Assembly: GCA_032622095.1 (NCBI GenBank)
Contig: CP136067.1
Location: forward strand, 175,058,556 to 175,122,555
Reading direction: 5' to 3'
Length of the DNA: 64,000 nt
Source of the DNA: Siphonodentalium dalli
Taxonomy: Eukaryota; Mollusca; Scaphopoda; Gadilida; Siphonodentaliidae
A model generated the notes under the pieces. It made no database searches and was not told the DNA's origin. It was given only the letters and a program-made list of their open reading frames with translations. The stretch's first letter is position 1. The number at the start of each line of letters is the position of its first letter. Position numbers and translations under genes: made by a program. This document shows positions 29,710-45,308 of the stretch, one piece after another.

Positions 29710-29729
29710 GGGGGGGGGGGGGGGGGGGG
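29710..29729 (+). repeat. poly-G tract (20 G)
   Basis: Copy B counterpart of the run at 7721-7742, two bases shorter. Confidence 0.9.
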
Positions 29730-30894
29730 TGACATACTCTTTTTATTATGTTATAGTCTACATGTATTTAGAAACTGACGACCGACGCATATAGATGTGT
29801 GTTATTATGGATTAGCCCTTATATAAAACAAATACTAAAGTAAAAGCCCAGTAAACGATGGTTTACCACACTTTACTCTGTGCCAGTTAAAGTAAATGTA
29901 AATATATAATATCTGGGGTTTCCTCATTGGACACGGAAATACAACGAAAAAGAATATTAAATGAATGGTAATATAGGATGCTTCTTGGCGGGAACACAGA
30001 TCTCGAGAATGAATACACAATGTACATAACTTTGGTCCAAACAAATGAAGTGATAATTGGTATATAATAAATACAAGTTATATTAATTCATGCACAACAT
30101 AATAAGGTTTATACTCACCAATATATATATGCAGAAACGTGAAGATTGTATCAGATAACAATGAAAATAGCAACAGCAATAAAATAACGATGTGTTCAAT
30201 TTGGTTTCTCTTTTAGTTCTTCCCTTGTCGATCTCGTCACTTCTTCTCGAGCCGAGAGTTCCAGTTAACTTTCCGGTACAAACTTATCGCCGCTCCGGCT
30301 CCGGTCACTTCCGATTGACTTATCTCCCATTGATCAGAAACCCAATTTCACAACACTATTCCCCCTTTAAAATAATTAGAGTCCAGCGGAGGGAACAGCG
30401 ACCCAGATCAAAATTCACAATTGAAATAATCACAAGGTGTGCGGAGAAAATCATTCCACAACAAAGAAAAAATACCATGCCTGTTCGGTGTACAATGTTT
30501 GCATGAACGAACAAAACATAGTTCTATGATTATACAAGAAAATGATTATATAAAAAAAAATACTGTACCAGGTCGGTTTACAAATAATTCCATGAAAGGA
30601 ATGAATGATTACCAAATATCTTCAATAAACTTGAGAATTTCAAATTAATTTTGAACGGACTGACGTAGGTAACCGACGTAGATAACCTTTGCCCTACATG
30701 TATTTCGAATATCTCATGAACATCGAACAATCTGTGTGAAGAGTGGAATGCCAGTATTTTGTTGACCCTTTATTTAAAACGAATTAACCAACATATTGAG
30801 TGAAATTATTGGCCAATTCACCCGCTACCTCGCCGACAAGTGCAGGCTCGTCAGACACAACTTCTAGTACATGCCTCGTCCAACTGCATGAAGT

Positions 30895-32400
30895 CCCTTC
30901 TAATTTCCATTGAAATTTGCACAGGTAGTGCTTGGAACACGTGAAACCGATCTAATTTAAGTGTTAGGTCGTGTATATGTGATCACATGTGGACCAATTT
31001 CTTAACTAGTAAACCCATTGAGGAGACAGTTAATGGATGGGAATCATTTGATCCACATAAGTCTGTGCTCTCGATCCATGAATGATAGTATATATGTGTA
31101 AATAGTATATATGTGTAAATTTCTTGAAAGTTCGAAGCAGCTCAACTCATAATGATCATAAAATGACCAATCATTCATTGATTTAAATTGTAGTCAACTA
31201 ACTCATATTATGAATTGTTATTCGATATGAAAACAAATTATAAAGAACACAGCCATATGAGAACTATTATTTCACAATAAAGATTTCCTGAAAGCTTATG
31301 GATTTATAATAACTCATTCTGAGAATTTACTTTAAATTAATTATAGATATTATAACACAACACAATGTCTTGTTCAGTTTATGTCTGTTTATTTATGTTC
31401 AATTTTTTATGTTCTACCATTTTTGTCTATTGTTTTTGTTTAATGTTCTCTGTATATTTCCTATATATCATATAATATCACTATCTATATTCTGATCTAT
31501 TCATAGAAAATACACAACAGTCACTGATTAGAAACTTAAAAAATTGCCAGTACAATAACTGACGAATAATTATACACCGATATTGATAATAATTACTGAG
31601 TAAGTTAGAATAACTACAAATGAGTCAAATTAGCTCTTTTTTTTCTTTGACTGATTAGAAACTTAAAAAATTACCAGTACAATAACTGACGAATAATTAT
31701 ACACCGGTTTTGATAATAATTACTGAATAAGTTAGAATAACTACAAATGAGTCAAATTAGCTCTTTTTATCTCTCTCTCTCTCTCTCTCTCCAGAAAGCG
31801 AATTATATTGGAGATAACTTAATGACACAACAGTAAGCCTTATAAAAGAATTCAACCATTAGGAATTGAAGATAACTCATTCTGAGATTTCTACATCAAT
31901 TTAACAAAAGATCATAACATTATGTAATGTCTTGTTCAGCTAATATTGTCTGATGTTATGTACACATCTCATACATCTCATTATATGTTGCATGCTATAT
32001 ATGTATACCCTTAATGTTTGTCTGATCTGTGCATGTAATACTTGTAACATATGTATGTCTATTTTCCCCTTCATCACTTCATATGCATGTCTATCTTCCC
32101 CTTTATTACTTCATATGCATGTCTATCTTCCATTTCATATATACCTGTACGCCTAAGTAAAATGGGAAAACATAACTATGTTTAGCGACAAATACCCACC
32201 TCAATATTAACTGATTTCGTACCGATACGCATTTATTGTTTCAATACTTTACAAACCTTTGGAAAATAAACAAAGCATTTCTCTCTCGCCCCCCAACTTT
32301 AATACATATATTTGTGACATCCCCCATTTGGCATATCTGAAAGAAAAACAACTCTACATACCTTATATACCCACTCACCACACTCACACTGTCCATTAAT
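30895..32400. other. copy-B-specific stretch before the LINE, with tandem repeats
   Basis: This 1.5 kb is absent from copy A and may be LINE 5' UTR plus older flank. It contains a 127-base unit in two tandem copies (31524-31650 and 31651-31767, starting CTGATTAGAAACTTAAAAAATT) followed at once by a TC microsatellite (about 31770-31792), and a run of short ATGTCTATNTTCCCCTT repeats (32056-32135). No gene seen. Confidence 0.5.
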
Positions 32401-35400
32401 ATGCCCTTGAAATACTCAATATCCACTTGCAAAAAATCAGTGCGAAATAACCAAGATTCCTTATGCTGTGACCTGTGTGATCAATGGATCCATCTATATT
32501 GTTCTAAACTTTCAAAAGCAGACTTCAGAAAGCTTGTTGATGATGAAAAAACATGGTTTTTTCACCATTCTATTGCATCTATACTACCATTTAATCATAT
32601 AAAAGAAGAGGCACTGTTTCGGTTGGCTTTATTTGATATGAAACACGATTATGTTCATTCAAATCATGAAATGTCACCTCAAAAGACCCCTTACTAATGA
32701 ACCCATTCACCCTGAATGATGACTTTTGTAAGGAATCCCAACTGGATGACGATGACTATAACTTAGACCCAATAAATGCTGAAAACTCCTCCAATTATAT
32801 CCTTCTTGAAGAATTCAATGATAAACTGAATTAGTTGAATAAAAATATATCATCTTCAATAATTCATTTCAACATACGTTCTTTAATGAGAAATATAGAT
32901 AAATTATCTACTTTCCTTCATGCTTGTAGACATATATTTGATATAATAGGCGTTACTGAAACATGAGTCCCCAATTGATCTGACAAAAATGGGGAGTTAC
33001 AGTTGATATGAAAACCATAGGAATGACAGAAAGGGGAATGTGGTTGGAATATATGCTAACGATAACATTAAAGCTCAAGTTCGAACAGACTTATCTATAT
33101 TCACGGAAAGCTTTGAAAGCTTATTTATTGAAATCCCTGATCATAAAAACAAGAACCAACTAGTAGGTTGTATATGTCGATGCCCCAATTCTGATGTCGA
33201 CACATTTCTTGAAAAACTTGAAACAGTACTAACTCAAATACATAAAGTAAAAAAGGAATGCTTCCTGATGGGTGATTTCAACATAAAAATAAATAATGAT
33301 AATACCCGTGGAAAGAACCTCTTAAACCTATTGAAGTCATTTATGTTTCTGCCAACAATAACTAAACCCACCAGAATTACAGAATTCAGTGCAACCCTCA
33401 TTGACAACATATTCTCCAACTGTCATCTCTCTTCTTCATTTTACGCAGGTATTTTTGTGGAAGACATAACTGATCACTTGCCCATTTACCTTCTTGTGGA
33501 TAATGGAGCCAAAAAAAGTAACCAACAAAGATGTTTTTATTTACCAAAGAGACTATTCAAATATTCAAAGAAAAACATAAAAAAATTCATCAACCATATC
33601 TCAGTGGCTGACTGGAGAACAGTACTTTATAACCAGGACTGCAATGAAGCCTATAACATATTTCATGGTAAAATAATGAGCACTTATAATCTTAACTTCC
33701 CAAAACAGAGGAAGAAAGTCCAAATATCTAATAATCAAAATCCATGGATAACAACAGGTATACTGAACTCCATCAGAAGAAGGAATAAACTTTATAAAAT
33801 ATTCATTAAAGTCAGAACAAAATATATTAATGAGCAATACAAGAAGTATAGAAATAAAGTAAACTCAATTGTTCGAACTTCTAAGCAGCATTTTTATCAT
33901 AGTAAGTTCCAACAGTATGAAAGTAACATTAATGCAACATTGAAACTAATCAAAAACATTCTCAAAAAAAAATAGAGTAACAGCACCACAACAGAGTTCT
34001 TATATGATAATAAATACATCAATGATAAGAAGGAAATTGCTGCCAAATTTAATGATTTTTTCACGAATATTGGACCAAACCTTGCTGCCAAGATAAGATC
34101 TTGTGAAAATCCGCCAGACTACCTTAATCAGCCACACCCAACTCATGAATTTGAGATCCTTGATTTATTAAAATGTATCAATTCTAAAAAGGCGGCAGGT
34201 ATTGATGAACTGAAATGTTCTATTCTGAAGACATGTTCCGAATTTATTATTAAATCCATTACACATATCTGTAATCTCTCCATATCTAATGGCATATTCC
34301 CAGACCTCGTGAACGTAGCTAAAGTTATTCCAATCTACAAATCTAAAGACCCAACAATTTTAAGTAACTACAGGACACAGGCCAGTATCTGTGCTACCCA
34401 TTTTCTCAAACATTCTTGAAAAACTGATGTACACCAGAATGGATAAATACCTTACAAAATACATTATTCTATATAGTAGCCAATATGGCTTTAGAAAAAA
34501 ATCACTCAACTATTCTTGCTTTAACTGATTTATTAGAAAAAAATAACTCAAGATTTAGATAAAAAAAGAACACACGATTGGAGTATTTTTAGATGTATCC
34601 AAGGCATTTGACACTATAAACCACAATATAATTATTAATAAACTCGAACACTATGACTGTCGGGGGGTTACACTGAACTGGTTCCGCAATTACCTGTCAA
34701 ATGGAAAGCAATATGTACAATACGAAGGCAACTTTTCCTGCCAAACAAATATAACCTGTGGCGTGCCACAGGGATTGATACTTGACCCTCTTCTCTTCTT
34801 ATATACATGAATGATCTTCCAAATGTGTGCAAAGAATTAAAGTTAATACTATTTGCTGATGATACAAATGCCTTTTACTCAGATAAAGACATTATTAATG
34901 CTTATGATGTTGTTAACAAAGAAATGGAGGCAATGAACAAATGGTTTCTAGCTAACAAATTATCTTTAAATCTTGATAAAACAAACTATATGCTTTTCAC
35001 AAATACAGATCTTTGTAATTCGTTATATTTTTTACCGGAGCTAAAAATTAATGATAAACTGGTCCAAAGGGTTAAAAACACTAAATTCCTAGGAATTTAT
35101 ATTGAAGAAACTTTGTCATGGGATTTTCATGTGGATACAATTATCAATAAACTATCGAGAAACCTATGAGTCATGCGTAAGGTTAGTGAGTTTGAACCAA
35201 AGGATACGATGAAATCACTTTATTCGATACTTATTATCCCATATCTCACCCATTGTAATGCTATTTGGAGTGCAACAACAGTGAAAAATCTTCAAAAACT
35301 TGAAAAAATACAACACAAAGCAATTGCAACACTGTTATATGGAAATAAAAATACCCAGGAAATATGCAAGAAACACAATTTATTGCTGCTTGAAGACATT

Positions 35401-35840
35401 GGAAATATGCAACTGCTTAAAATTTTACATGATTTCCGCCACAAAAACTCCATAAATCACTGACTTCCCTATTTACAAGCCTACATGATATCCATAATTA
35501 CAATACACGGTACAAAGCTAATTCAAATCGATTCTGTGTATTTAAAAGAACGAAAAAAGCAAAAATGCCACATCAACCAGAGCCAGATGCCCGTGGAATG
35601 AACTACCAACTGACTGCAAACTCAGAATAGAAATTGATAGCAATTACTCAAAATATCTGAAAGAATATTTAATTAACAAGCAACATAAACCAACCTCCCC
35701 CACTGAATAGTACTCCTCCCCGTTTACCGACATGTACTCTAATAGTAGTACAAAACAGAGTTCTGTCACCACAGGGCTATTCAAATTAGGACAAGCTCCT
35801 TATTGTTTCTTACTATTATTGTATAATTCCTCCTACTCTG
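32401..35840 (+). pseudogene. CR1/L2-like LINE ORF2 remnant, copy B (longer)
   Basis: The most complete LINE here. The first frame (32401-32694) is a PHD-like finger (STCKKSVRNNQDSLCCDLCDQ-WIHLYC) whose last zinc ligands are lost (WFFHHSIASILPF where Cys is expected). Then come the endonuclease, with MGDFNI at about 33270, ITKPTRITEF and ITDHLPIY (33040-33972 is open for 311 codons), and reverse transcriptase with KVIPIYKSKD, FLDVSKAFDTINHN, CGVPQG and FADDTN (34852-34869), and a C-terminal thumb to 35463. Stops and frame changes occur near 32697, 32832, 32965, 33973, 34380, 34520, 34800 and 35167, so it is dead. Domain order PHD-endonuclease-RT is that of CR1/L2-type elements. It ends next to the zinc-finger array, as in copy A. 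Confidence 0.85.
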
Positions 35841-35844
35841 ATTA

Positions 35845-36920
35845 GCCACCGTTCATAAGAGAACACACACCGGAGATCGTCCGTATCCGTGCGATGTGGT
35901 GAGAAATCGTTTGCTCAGAACCATCAACTCATGAGTCATAAGATAATCCACACCGGCGATCGACCATATCAGTGTGATATCTGTGTGGAGTTATTCTCCC
36001 ATAAAAGTAACCTAATTATACACAATGAACTCCACGCAGGCGATCGTCCGTGTCATTGCGAACGCCCGTATCTGTACGAGCTGTGTGAGAAATCATTTGC
36101 CCAGAACTATCACATGATGAGACACAAGAGAATAATCCACTTAGGCGAGCGTCCGTATCAGTGCGATGTGTGTGAGAAATCGTTCTACCAAAGCAGTAAC
36201 CTAATGATACATATGATACTGCACACAGGTGATCGTCCGTATCAGTGTGATATGTGTGAGAAATCATTTGCCATGAGCAGTAGCTTAATAAGACATAACA
36301 GAAGCCACACAGGCGAACGCCCGTATCAATGTGATGTGTGTGGGAAATCGTTTGCCCAGAGCGATCACCTAATGACACATACGAGAAGCCACACAGGCGA
36401 CCGTCCGTATCAGTGCGATGTGTGTGAGAAATCATTTACTACTTCAACTCAAGCCACCGTCCATAAGAGAACACACACAGGCGATCGTCCATATCAGTGC
36501 GATGTGTGTGAGAAATCGTTCACCTAGAGAAGTAGCCTGGTGAGACATAACAGAAGCCACACGACCGTATTAGTGTGATGTGTGTGAGAAATCATTCGTA
36601 CATGGCAAGAGCCTAATGAGCCACAATAATCTCCACACAGGCGACCGTCCGTATCAGTGTGATGTGTGTGAGAAATATCATTCGTCCTGAGCAGTAGCTT
36701 AATGAGACATAGGAAGCTTCATACAACATAGCGTCCGTATCAGTGCGATGTGTGTGAGGAATACAATCATATAGATAATCTGATAACACAGGGATAGCAA
36801 GGATATCCACGCAGATGATCGCCCATATCAATGCGATTTGTGGGAGAAATAATTTTCCCAAAAGAGTCCCTTGATGACGATCATACGTGTCAGTCCGATG
36901 TGTGTGAGAAATAATCCTCT
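35845..36920 (+). pseudogene. plus-strand C2H2 zinc-finger array, copy B
   Basis: The array starts mid-finger beside the LINE end. A 2-base loss (GATGTGGTGAG) breaks the frame at 35895, after which a frame open to 36527 encodes about seven fingers with TGDRP, TGERP and LGER linkers. One finger is shortened near 36050 by loss of about one unit compared with copy A. A TAG replaces the usual Gln codon of KSFTQ at 36525-36527, and degenerate fingers with further breaks follow to about 36915. Both copies share the missing 5' part, so that loss predates the duplication. Confidence 0.8.
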
Positions 36921-37059
36921 CAGAGAGTTTTACTTTAACATGTACATAAATGTGAGTTTTAACTGCGGTAGGTTTGTTCTATTATGTCTTAAAAGGGGAA
37001 TCCCCGATTCATGTTGTAGCCCAGTAAACATTGTGGCACCAATTCGGCACCAGTTCGGT

Positions 37060-38770
37060 GCCGGATAACGAGGTGATGGTATCCTGGCACTGAATCGGCA
37101 CCTAACTGGTGCACGGTTAGCACCGTCAAAATTGTGATGGTAATATGGCACCAAACCAATACCAGACTGGTACCTGGTCATCACCATATATATAATATAT
37201 ATTTTATTATTTAACAAAAACAATTTATTTTTTTAATATACATATATTTAAACATTAAAAAACAAATATTTTTTTTTCAAAAATAAAATATAAAAATATA
37301 TATATTTACAAGAATTTTTTTTTTTTTAGTAATCAAATATATTATATGGTGATAACCATGTACCAGTCTGGTATTGGTTTGGTGCCAGGTTACCATCACA
37401 ATTTTACAGTGCTAACCATGCACCAGTTTGGTGCTGGTTCAGTGCTGCGTGATTGGTGCCAAATGCAAGGTGTTGATTTGGTACCACATTTCTGATAGCG
37501 AATTGGTGCCTACTTTCCGGTAGTGAATTGGTACCAATTTTCTGACACCGAATCGGTACCAATTTTCCGATGCCGTTCAGGTATGGAATGTTATGGAAAC
37601 AATTATATGTAACAGATTATAGTAATCGAGTGTACATATGTATATATGCTGCCATAATGGTGCACATGTATATATTGTGAGGTGTGTGTGATACCATTTG
37701 TACGGTGCTAACAATGCACCAGTTTGGTGCTGGTTCAGTGCCAGGATACCATCACCTCGTTATATATATATATTATTTTAAATATATATATATATATTCA
37801 CTTTTTTGTGACTTTCCACACGAAATATTCAAGACAATTATGTTTGGAAGATGCCGATGTATATTGACACCTCAGTGATGGATTGGTAATGTTTTTTGTT
37901 CAGTGTTGATCCAACACCAATAAATAGATAATGACACAGCGCTATTTGATAAACCAAGCGAATAGACTGTATAATTATAATATAATTCTAGAGAACTGTA
38001 CCATGTGTTCTTCAGATCAAAATAATCCCTAAACTCAATTACACATGGCAGTGAATGGTTGCAATTAAATCCATTTAAAGTCTGCCTGCTTGTGCCGAAA
38101 GCAAGGTGTTGATTTGGTACCAAATTTCCGATAGCGAATTGGTGCCTACATTCCGGTAGTGAATTGGTACAAATTTTCTGACACCGAATCGGTACCAATT
38201 TTCCGATGCCGTTCAGGTATGGAATGTTCTAATTTTATCTGAAACAATTATATGTAACAGCTTATAGCAATCGAGTGTACATGTATCTATGTTGTCATAA
38301 TGATACACATGTATATATTGTGAGGCGTGCATATTATACATAATTTAAACTAACATTCAGTTACTGGTATTGGTTAATTTTATCATATCAAATAATATAT
38401 CTCTTGCCAATTTTAAGACAACATTACTGGATCACTCCTCAATTATGTTACTGATAAATTACAGTTATAATTAGATTAAATAATACACATATGTATATAT
38501 GAACCAGAAAATATATACCATGTGCTCTCCGGGTGAGATAATACTGAGATTATAAACTAATTATTCAATTTCAAATGGCAGTGAATGATTGCAATTGAAT
38601 CCAGTTAAAGTCGGATTGTTTCCAGCAGTAGAATGTGTTGAATTGGTACTGAATTTCCGATAGCGAATTGGTACCTACTTTCCGCTAATGAATTGGCACC
38701 GATTTTCCGATACCGAATCTGCACCAAATTTTCGATGCCGTATATATATATTATTAGTATGGAATGTTCT
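37060..38770. repeat. left subterminal repeats of the insert
   Basis: A foldback: 37060-37195 is the inverse of 37340-37445, sharing GTTAGCACCG, AATTGTGATGGTAA and ACCAATACCAGACTGGTAC blocks around an AT-rich loop. Part of it recurs inverted at 37700-37760. Degenerate units of about 40 bases with TTCCGATAGCGAATTGGTGC recur at about 37470-37590, 38098-38220 and 38635-38745. Confidence 0.65.
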
Positions 38771-40200
38771 ATTCTGAAAGATATAATAGCTAAGTAATCG
38801 TATTTATGCAGGCATATATGCACATTGATTGTGAACATAGGTACGGGTATATATATGATAACTGATCTACATTAACGTTCAGTTAATGACAATGCCTATA
38901 ATTTGATCGCACCATGCATATTGAAAATTTTAGGACAACATGGATAACTTGTACGTTATTCTGCAACATAAAAATCATAACAAAAATAAATTTTAAACTG
39001 ATAGGTAACCTATAAATTACAGGTATAAAATTATAAATACAACTTATATAATATGGGACAATTGTGCGGGGTTGAATGTTTATTATAATAAACGGACACC
39101 CCCCCCCAAATTATCCCAAAACAATACATATATGATGCAAAACTAATATTTAAATGCAATCTTATTTATTACTATTATTACTGGTTTGCTGTATTAAAAT
39201 TAATTCAGATGAATAAATGTGTGTGATGAATGCATGCAGAGATATCGATTGTTTGTGCGGATAAAAAAACAGCAGTATTCACGACAGGCATTGAACAAAA
39301 ATAGCGCCCGGCGTCAACTGGTGTTTCCTGATATGGTGAAAATAAAGAGCGTTTATTTCACTTATATGTCCGAAAAATACAAAACAGCTGGTAAATGGCT
39401 GTGCTCATGGCAAAGTATTTTCAGAGCATATATAAAGCCGGTTTTTATGATCAATATCTCGTGTATATATTCAATGTGTCTTATTATACATCTTCCATAT
39501 TATGTATAGAGAAAATGGAGGCTCAAATGAGTCGTGACCGTTTAATATACTAAGTCTGAAAAATATTTTATTAGTTTGATAATTTGAAATCAGTGAAGCT
39601 TATCATTGTGCAAATGTAATGTTTACCCGCTAACATGCATATACACATTAACTATACATGCAACTGCATATTTGAAATATTACAATTTTAATACATTATA
39701 ATAAAACATAATTGTTCTGCATTTGGTGACATAAATGACTATTTCAATGAATGTTTTGATGAACCCATTTTAAATATTAATAGATACAAAGAACCTAATT
39801 GTGTGAGCGGTACCATTAATTTTATATTTAGGATCGCAATTTAATTGGTTGGGTTTTGTATTTTAGATTTTGGGCATTGCATGATAATTTGCAATTTTTA
39901 GATGCTTATTTTCAATGTTTACAGAAATATATGCTATCAAGTTATATTTAAGTTTTTAACAATTAATCAACCAAATTAAATGAAGATCACACGTTCTTCG
40001 AAACATGGACACACATGTTATTCTCATTGCATGGAGTTTACGTTTTTAACAATCGCGTTTGCTTTTTAATTTGATTTTTTTAAATCTTCCGAACTTTTTT
40101 TGGTGTGATATATAGTGACCCCTTCAGCCATTCTGAGCGCGTCTCGTTATTTTCGGTATACTTTTATCCGGTTCGCACGAATGTAAATTCAAAGTGAGCG
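38771..40200. other. AT-rich stretch, nothing recognised
   Basis: One 96-codon ORF (39219-39509) shows no family features; it contains an AATAAAGAGCGTTTAT word also present near 41645, so it is probably repeat-derived. Confidence 0.35.
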
Positions 40201-40220
40201 GCGGACGTGCACAATTTCCC

Positions 40221-40228
40221 TATATAAG
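40221..40228 (+). promoter_or_regulatory. TATA box (TATATAAG) inside the insert
   Basis: TATATAAG follows a GC-richer stretch (40135-40215) and precedes, by about 180 bases, a good splice donor (GTAAGT at 40407). The arrangement is that of a promoter and a short non-coding first exon. Confidence 0.4.
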
Positions 40229-41389
40229 AACTCGATTGGACAGAAATTGCCACATGCTTCTCATCTAGAGATTATTTGAGAGGTATACATACATCTTTTT
40301 CAAGAGGCAGTGGCATATATACTCTTTTCAAATCAACATTGATCAGTTCTTAGAGATATTGTTCGCTTCACGTCATCACCAACTTCTCCTACAGACCTAT
40401 ATATATGTAAGTACTGGTACTTTAAATTATTTTCTCATTGAGTTATTTACGTATAGCAGGCCGGCCTATGTTTTAAATTATTAAAATTCAAGCTGGAATA
40501 TTATTCAGCAAATATGTGAATATTTATAGTTTCGCAAAATGTGTGTTTGTTTTAATTCTCGTGAAATTAAAATACCGATTCATTTATTCGACTGTTGCCT
40601 TTTTCTATATTTATATTGCCTTTCTTTCTTTTATCGGAAAAAAATAATATCAAACAATCATGGAGTTGTCCCGTAACCAAATATTTTCTCCTTTATATGC
40701 CTACAGTTTGTTTATCGTCACACGTTAGATGCCACAACGACCAGCAATCACCATGAGCAAAGGTATGTCCAATATAATTAGGCCTACAATTTACTTTGAA
40801 GTCGTAAAGATGTATTGAGGGATCGTGGACAATTTAATTGTGAAACATTTTAATTAATAGATTAACACTAGCGTTTGATAAAAACATGTTTGAGATAAGA
40901 AGTTAAATTTTGTTTGATATTGAATAGCCTAGATATCGACTTAGGCCTATTTCATATAAAGTTTGTGATGTTTTAGAAGGGCAGTATTATATTATATTGT
41001 TTGTCAATTTTTTAACAACAAAATTCGAAATTTTTATTACATTTTTTTTATAAATAAGCCCAGATAGTTTTATTTTACGATGTCGAAAATTGCTTGCGGA
41101 AGGTCTGGAACCCTATATAGCTGGATATATCTTTGAATTATATCGGCTTCCATTGCAACAAATTGCATTGATATTCCCGTAGTCCTGACAGAGATAATCT
41201 ACATTTCGGCGCCCACTCATAATTTATAGGTTCATAAATAATATTTGTTATAATTTTTAATTCCGCCTTAACTCGAGAAGAACACGATAATTACACACCT
41301 AGACGTACTATAGGCCTAAATTGGTCCCTGGTACAATAAGAGCGTTAATTCGTAATCATATAATTTAAAAAAAATTATGTGCTGATTAA

Positions 41390-41873
41390 AGGTACGGTTG
41401 GCCTTGGCGGTGGGTATCCTGTGAAAATATTTCCACCCGTCAAAAACCGCCACAAACAGAAAGAACAACAAAATGTAGACAGACTTTGTCCGTATACAAA
41501 TAGCATAAACAGTATGTTATTGTCATATTTTTGACCATTGTTATGTAAACAATAGCATAAAAAGTAACTTTTCTGGTGTTTGTTTATATTATGATGGTAA
41601 ACATAAAGAGCGTTCTTTGTGTGTGAATTCCTGATATGGGACGAATAAAGAGCGTTTATGCCATTTGTGTGTGATTAGCCAGCAGCATTGTGTTGTCTTC
41701 TGTAACACAATCAGGCTCTTGCTTAGGTAAATATAGTAAATCTTTATGACAACATGCTGTTTATGCGATGGTCATGGTATATATGAACGAAACTGTATGC
41801 GTTTTAATGTTTTTCTGTTTACGGTGATTGGAACAAATATGAATATTTTCGACAACTAAGGCCTCACGTGCCT
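41390..41873 (+). mobile_element. 484-bp TTAA-flanked element, copy 2
   Basis: It starts AGGTACGGTTGGCCTTGG after TTAA (41386-41389) and ends CCTCACGTGCCT before TTAA (41874-41877). It matches 26357-26839 over its whole length in inverse orientation with few differences. One copy lies inside and one outside the 23.4-kb insert. Confidence 0.7.
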
Positions 41874-43062
41874 TTAATTTTCGAAAACTTTTGTGACTAT
41901 ATAACCTTTGAAAAAATCACTAAATGTACATTAATCATTAATATTGTATGCGTTAAATTGAATATATATATTTATCGACTTAAAAATCACATAATCAAAT
42001 TGTGTGTCACTATATATAAAAATATACTCTCAAATACATATCCTTTTAAATATAATATACCGAAAAAAGAATTCTCCCTTAAAAACAACAGCCAATGAAA
42101 ACAGTTTCGCACATCCGGGGAAGGACGCCATCTTGAAAATCGATAATATGTTTTCACTTTTTAATGAAAGTGTTTACGGACATAAGAGTGTTATTTCTGT
42201 TCGGACCAGGGGTATTAGTAAGGTATTATAATTAGTTGAGTTATATCATTACGCACATTGGAATTTATGTCCAAATAAAATTTCGATCTTTACATTAGTG
42301 TTTTCGGCTCCTAATTTCGAGGCATTCACTAAAATTAAGGTGGAGGTCAAGTGAATAATTTAGAAATTGAATGGGGATTTCCATGCAAATATGCGGAGCA
42401 AAAGTTATAGAGTTGCACATACATGTACTTCTGAGTGTGACTTTATGTGGTATTGGAAACAACAGGTATTTATGATAAATTTTATCTGGCTGGTCTAGTA
42501 ACGCTTAGTAAATTATAAAATCTTGCATTGCAATTTTTGAATTTTTTTTTCTGGAATTAGCCTACAATAGGCTACATCACTTGACCTACATGGCTACAAC
42601 TAACTTTCTAAGGCTACATTTGAAAAAACAATATAAAATTCAAAAATAAATACACAAATTAACATTATAATTGAACAAGTCAGTCTACATCTACCGGTAC
42701 ATCTACTTGATACTCCATCGCCCTCAATGTGCTGAGGATTATGTGGAGGTCCAGGTGCTACCACGGCCGAGTAACTTTATAACCCTGTGGTGACTCCAGT
42801 AACGTTCTTTAACATGCACACACCGAGGCGTGTACACGGGTCAGCCATTAATGTCCGCGCCCGATCGGACAGAGTTCTGCACCCACGACAACATACCTGG
42901 ACAAGTGTTGTAATGGGGGGAAGTCGGCATTTTGCATTCGGATCTTTATTCAGTGATCTCGATTGAGACTTTTCAGCCTGACAAACTTGGTATCTGACCG
43001 AGTTCTGATTTTTGTCAGAATACCCTGACCAGGTTGAGATCCCCGGTCCGATAGCACGAATA

Positions 43063-44058
<996 letters not shown>

Positions 44059-44365
44059 CTACCGATAGCACGACAGACCAGTACGCTACCTCTCGGCTAC
44101 CGACTTCACATATCCTTTTAAATATAATATACCGAAAAAAGAATTCTCCCTTAAAAACAACAGCCAATGTCCCAAGTGGACCCGCCAGATAAATAATAAA
44201 TGTACCTGTTGTTTTCAATATGTCCACATCAACATGTCTGATTCAAGTCACACTCAGAAGTAGGCCCTAGCCTTATGCTACAGGTATGTGCAACTCTGTA
44301 ACTTTTGCTCTGCAGATTTGCATGGAAATCCCAATTCAAAATCGGTCACTTGACCTCCCTCTTAA

Positions 44366-45308
44366 AACTGAAACTTGGGTTGGCGATTTAGCAATACGAT
44401 AGGGGAACACATTGTCCATAACGTAACTATCGCTACCGGTAATGCCTAATGGGGTCGTCGTCGTAACGTTTTATACATAAATGCACACCATGTACCGGTA
44501 TTTATGTTTACATAAATTAATGCACATCAGTCTCACTCGGCACGAGATTGAAATTGGGTTATGCGAAGCACATACCGCCCATATTAGTGTTCATTGCTTG
44601 TCGAATATGATTAATTTATGGAAAAATGCCCAGGTATCAGAATGAAATTATGACTCGATGGTCTCCACACTGACAGAAAGGATTGAATTTGTTTTAGATT
44701 TTATTTAATGTCATTGAAATGATCACTGCGGTAGATTTACAATGCCATTCCGTTATAATACTGCAGTCTATTAGCATGTTGTCACACTAAAAGTTGAAGA
44801 AAATAACACACCCATGAGGATCTTGTTAAACGGTAAGCGTTGGCAGTGGGTATTGCTGTTAAAATAGTCACATCCATTACTAGTAAAGTGATGTGAAACA
44901 CTCCGCTTAGGGTGATCACATAGAAATAGAGAATAATCTTGTTCAAAGTAGTTATTGTTATGATATGAATGCATATACGGTATATACAACACGCACCGTC
45001 TGTCATATATTTATCAGATGCAATGAGTATCGATTGCAAAATCATTTGAGTTGCTTTCTATGGAGATGTACCGTAGGGTCGATTTCTTTGAGATTTTCAG
45101 TGATGTTAGTAGATTGCTGCATTATCCCAGTTGGCATAGTGCCCGAGTACTAATTTTATCAGTTTCGCGCACCAAACAAGTCCATAATACCCAGTATGTC
45201 TTTAAACCCACCATAAACAGGAACGATGTTATAATATACCGGTAGCTGTTATTTCTACTGGTTTATATAATGAAGGCCATCCATGCCTTTTAAGTTCCAT
45301 ACATGTAG
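44366..45308. other. intergenic stretch, nothing recognised
   Basis: Short overlapping ORFs only (44771-45045 minus, 44965-45245 plus); no motif or shared repeat found. Confidence 0.35.

Noticed and set aside
36016-36435. 139-codon minus-strand ORF, with similar ones at 22246-22515 and 22670-22969
   Set aside because: Antisense shadow of the plus-strand zinc-finger array; its repeats ([10 protein letters not shown]) are the complement of the linkers.
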